Shown piece by piece: positions 5,682-6,559 of a DNA stretch of 6,559 nucleotides. Within the stretch, counting starts at the first letter, position 1. Every line of letters begins with the position of its first letter. The DNA comes from an uncultured Dokdonia sp. (lineage in GTDB: Bacteria > Bacteroidota > Bacteroidia > Flavobacteriales > Flavobacteriaceae). The DNA is taken from the NCBI GenBank assembly GCA_937124495.1, contig CAKZKZ010000694.1:1-6559 (forward strand). The letters run 5' to 3'. The notes beneath the pieces were generated by a model that worked only from the letters and a program-made list of their open reading frames with translations, was not told the DNA's origin and made no database searches. The translations under genes were made by a program, and so were the position numbers.

Positions 5682-6227
5682 TTGGAAAAGACACAACTCA
5701 TTGCTGGATGCAAAAAAAATGATCTAGCAGCACAGAAGTTATTATTTTTAAAGTACAAGGACTTGGTCTATACCTCGTCCCTAAAATACTGTAGAAATAA
5801 AGCAGAGGCTGAAGATAATGTACATGATGTTTTTATTGTCATTTTTGAAACAATTCATAAATACAAAAACAAAGGATCTTTTGAAGGGTGGATAAAACGT
5901 ATTGCCATTCACAAAGCAGTAGATAAGTTTAGACAGAAAAAAACGACAGACTTACCTTATCAAATAGAAAGTGACACGAGAGAAGTAATCATAGATAAAG
6001 AGCAGGTAGATATTCCAATTGATGCTATTTTTGAAGCTATACAAGAATTACCTGAGAGATATCGCCTTGTATTTAGTCTGTATCAACTAGATGATTATAC
6101 ACATAAAGAGATTGCTACGATGTTATCTATTTCTGTAGGTACATCAAAATCTAATTTTCATCGTGCTAAACAAATTTTAAAAGAAAAAATACTAGCATTT
6201 TCTAGTACCAAAATATTGAATCAATAA
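5682..6227 (+). CDS. ECF-family RNA polymerase sigma factor (TTG start)
   Basis: A protein of 181 residues, a normal ECF length. Sigma region 2 spans about 16-87: LLFLKYKDLVYTSSLKYC, then AEDNVHDVFIVIFETIHKY (43-61) and GSFEGWIKRIAIHKAVDKFRQKK (65-87), which recognise the -10 element and bind core polymerase. A linker of about 30 residues leads to region 4 at about 115-170: AIQELPERYRLVFSLYQLDDY, then the helix-turn-helix HKEIATMLSISVGTSKSNFHRAKQ (141-164), which reads the -35. There is no room for regions 1 or 3, as expected for ECF factors. No ATG or GTG is in frame between the upstream stop (TAG at 5655) and the conserved MEKTQLIAGCKKND beginning, so the start must be TTG 5682. The next gene begins 3 bases after the stop and looks like its membrane anti-sigma partner, so activity is probably controlled by sequestration. 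Confidence 0.93.
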   Translation: MEKTQLIAGCKKNDLAAQKLLFLKYKDLVYTSSLKYCRNKAEAEDNVHDVFIVIFETIHKYKNKGSFEGWIKRIAIHKAVDKFRQKKTTDLPYQIESDTREVIIDKEQVDIPIDAIFEAIQELPERYRLVFSLYQLDDYTHKEIATMLSISVGTSKSNFHRAKQILKEKILAFSSTKILNQ

Positions 6228-6230
6228 CCT

Positions 6231-6559
6231 ATGAAACCACAAGAAGATATAGGAAGTTTAATCAAATCAAAACTTCAATCGGTAGAAAAAGCTTCTAATG
6301 AGCCTACTTGGGAGAAAATACAGCATTCGTTAGAAGAACGCAAGAAAAAGAGACGATTTGCTTTTTACATAAAAACAGGACTGGCTGTTTTATTCCTTAT
6401 AATGAGTACTATATTGATGTTTAATTATGTGAATACAAGTACTGAAAACACACTAACATCTCAAGAAGAAATCCTTTTAAAAACGGACAACCAAGATATT
6501 GTCATAGAAAAAGATAAAAAAGCTACAGAAACTCCTGTACAGACTACAACAATCTCTAA
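6231..6559 (+). CDS. Single-pass membrane protein, probable anti-sigma factor (3' end outside window)
   Basis: The frame is open to the right edge, with 109 codons visible. Residues 1-42 are a charged cytoplasmic part containing EPTWEKIQHSLEERKKKRR (24-42), the W-x-x-I-x-x-x-L motif seen in partners of flavobacterial ECF sigma factors. One membrane helix follows at about 43-67 (TGLAVLFLIMSTILMFNYV), with the preceding basic run favouring an N-in topology, then a Thr/Glu/Lys-rich periplasmic part that continues off the window. It does not show the H-x-x-x-C-x-x-C zinc motif or a FecR domain. The ATG lies 3 bases after the sigma stop codon, so the pair is almost certainly cotranscribed and translationally coupled. 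Anti-sigma function is inferred from this layout and motif rather than from a recognised family. Confidence 0.78.
   Translation, partial: MKPQEDIGSLIKSKLQSVEKASNEPTWEKIQHSLEERKKKRRFAFYIKTGLAVLFLIMSTILMFNYVNTSTENTLTSQEEILLKTDNQDIVIEKDKKATETPVQTTTIS

Overview
The window reads as chromosomal DNA of a member of the Bacteroidota, most likely a (marine) Flavobacteriaceae. Supporting signs are: AT-rich sequence; A-rich leaders instead of clear Shine-Dalgarno sites; Bacteroidota-type promoter elements (TTG / TAnnTTTG); short lipoproteins with a cysteine at residue 19; and an ECF sigma gene followed by a one-pass membrane protein with an N-terminal W-x-x-I-x-x-x-L motif. A palindrome, GCTTTCGCGAAAGC, occurs twice between genes. 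From memory it recurs in some marine flavobacterial genomes, but I could not check this. No phage, insertion sequence, CRISPR array, tRNA or rRNA was seen.

Layout, left to right. (1) 2-343: 3' end of a LytTR-type DNA-binding response regulator, cut by the window edge. (2) 441-1655: a lipoprotein with a ChaN/EreA-like (TIKI superfamily) domain, followed by a strong terminator and palindrome copy 1. (3) 1656-2059: about 400 bases without a gene, including an unexplained GC-richer patch. (4) 2060-2605: a small acidic lipoprotein. It converges on (5) a minus-strand pair, a predicted outer-membrane beta-barrel protein (4469-3804) followed after 37 bases by a membrane fatty-acid desaturase (3766-2693). 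A perfect 50-bp palindrome between the convergent genes probably ends transcription from both sides. (6) 4588-5553: a BetR-like helix-turn-helix regulator, divergent from the barrel/desaturase pair. (7) 5570-5583: palindrome copy 2. (8) 5682-6227 and 6231-end: an ECF sigma factor and its probable membrane anti-sigma partner, cut by the right edge.

The most interesting part is 2693-5553. The divergent gap between the barrel protein and the regulator holds a perfect 13-bp inverted repeat with a 1-base centre. It covers the -33 element of an apparently perfect Bacteroidota promoter (TTG-N18-TATCTTTG), whose -7 box ends only 5 bases before the regulator's ATG. This suggests a leaderless, autoregulated transcript and a local regulator that may also control the barrel protein and the desaturase, that is, membrane composition. 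The control circuit is inferred; the palindrome, promoter match and gene order are read directly from the sequence.
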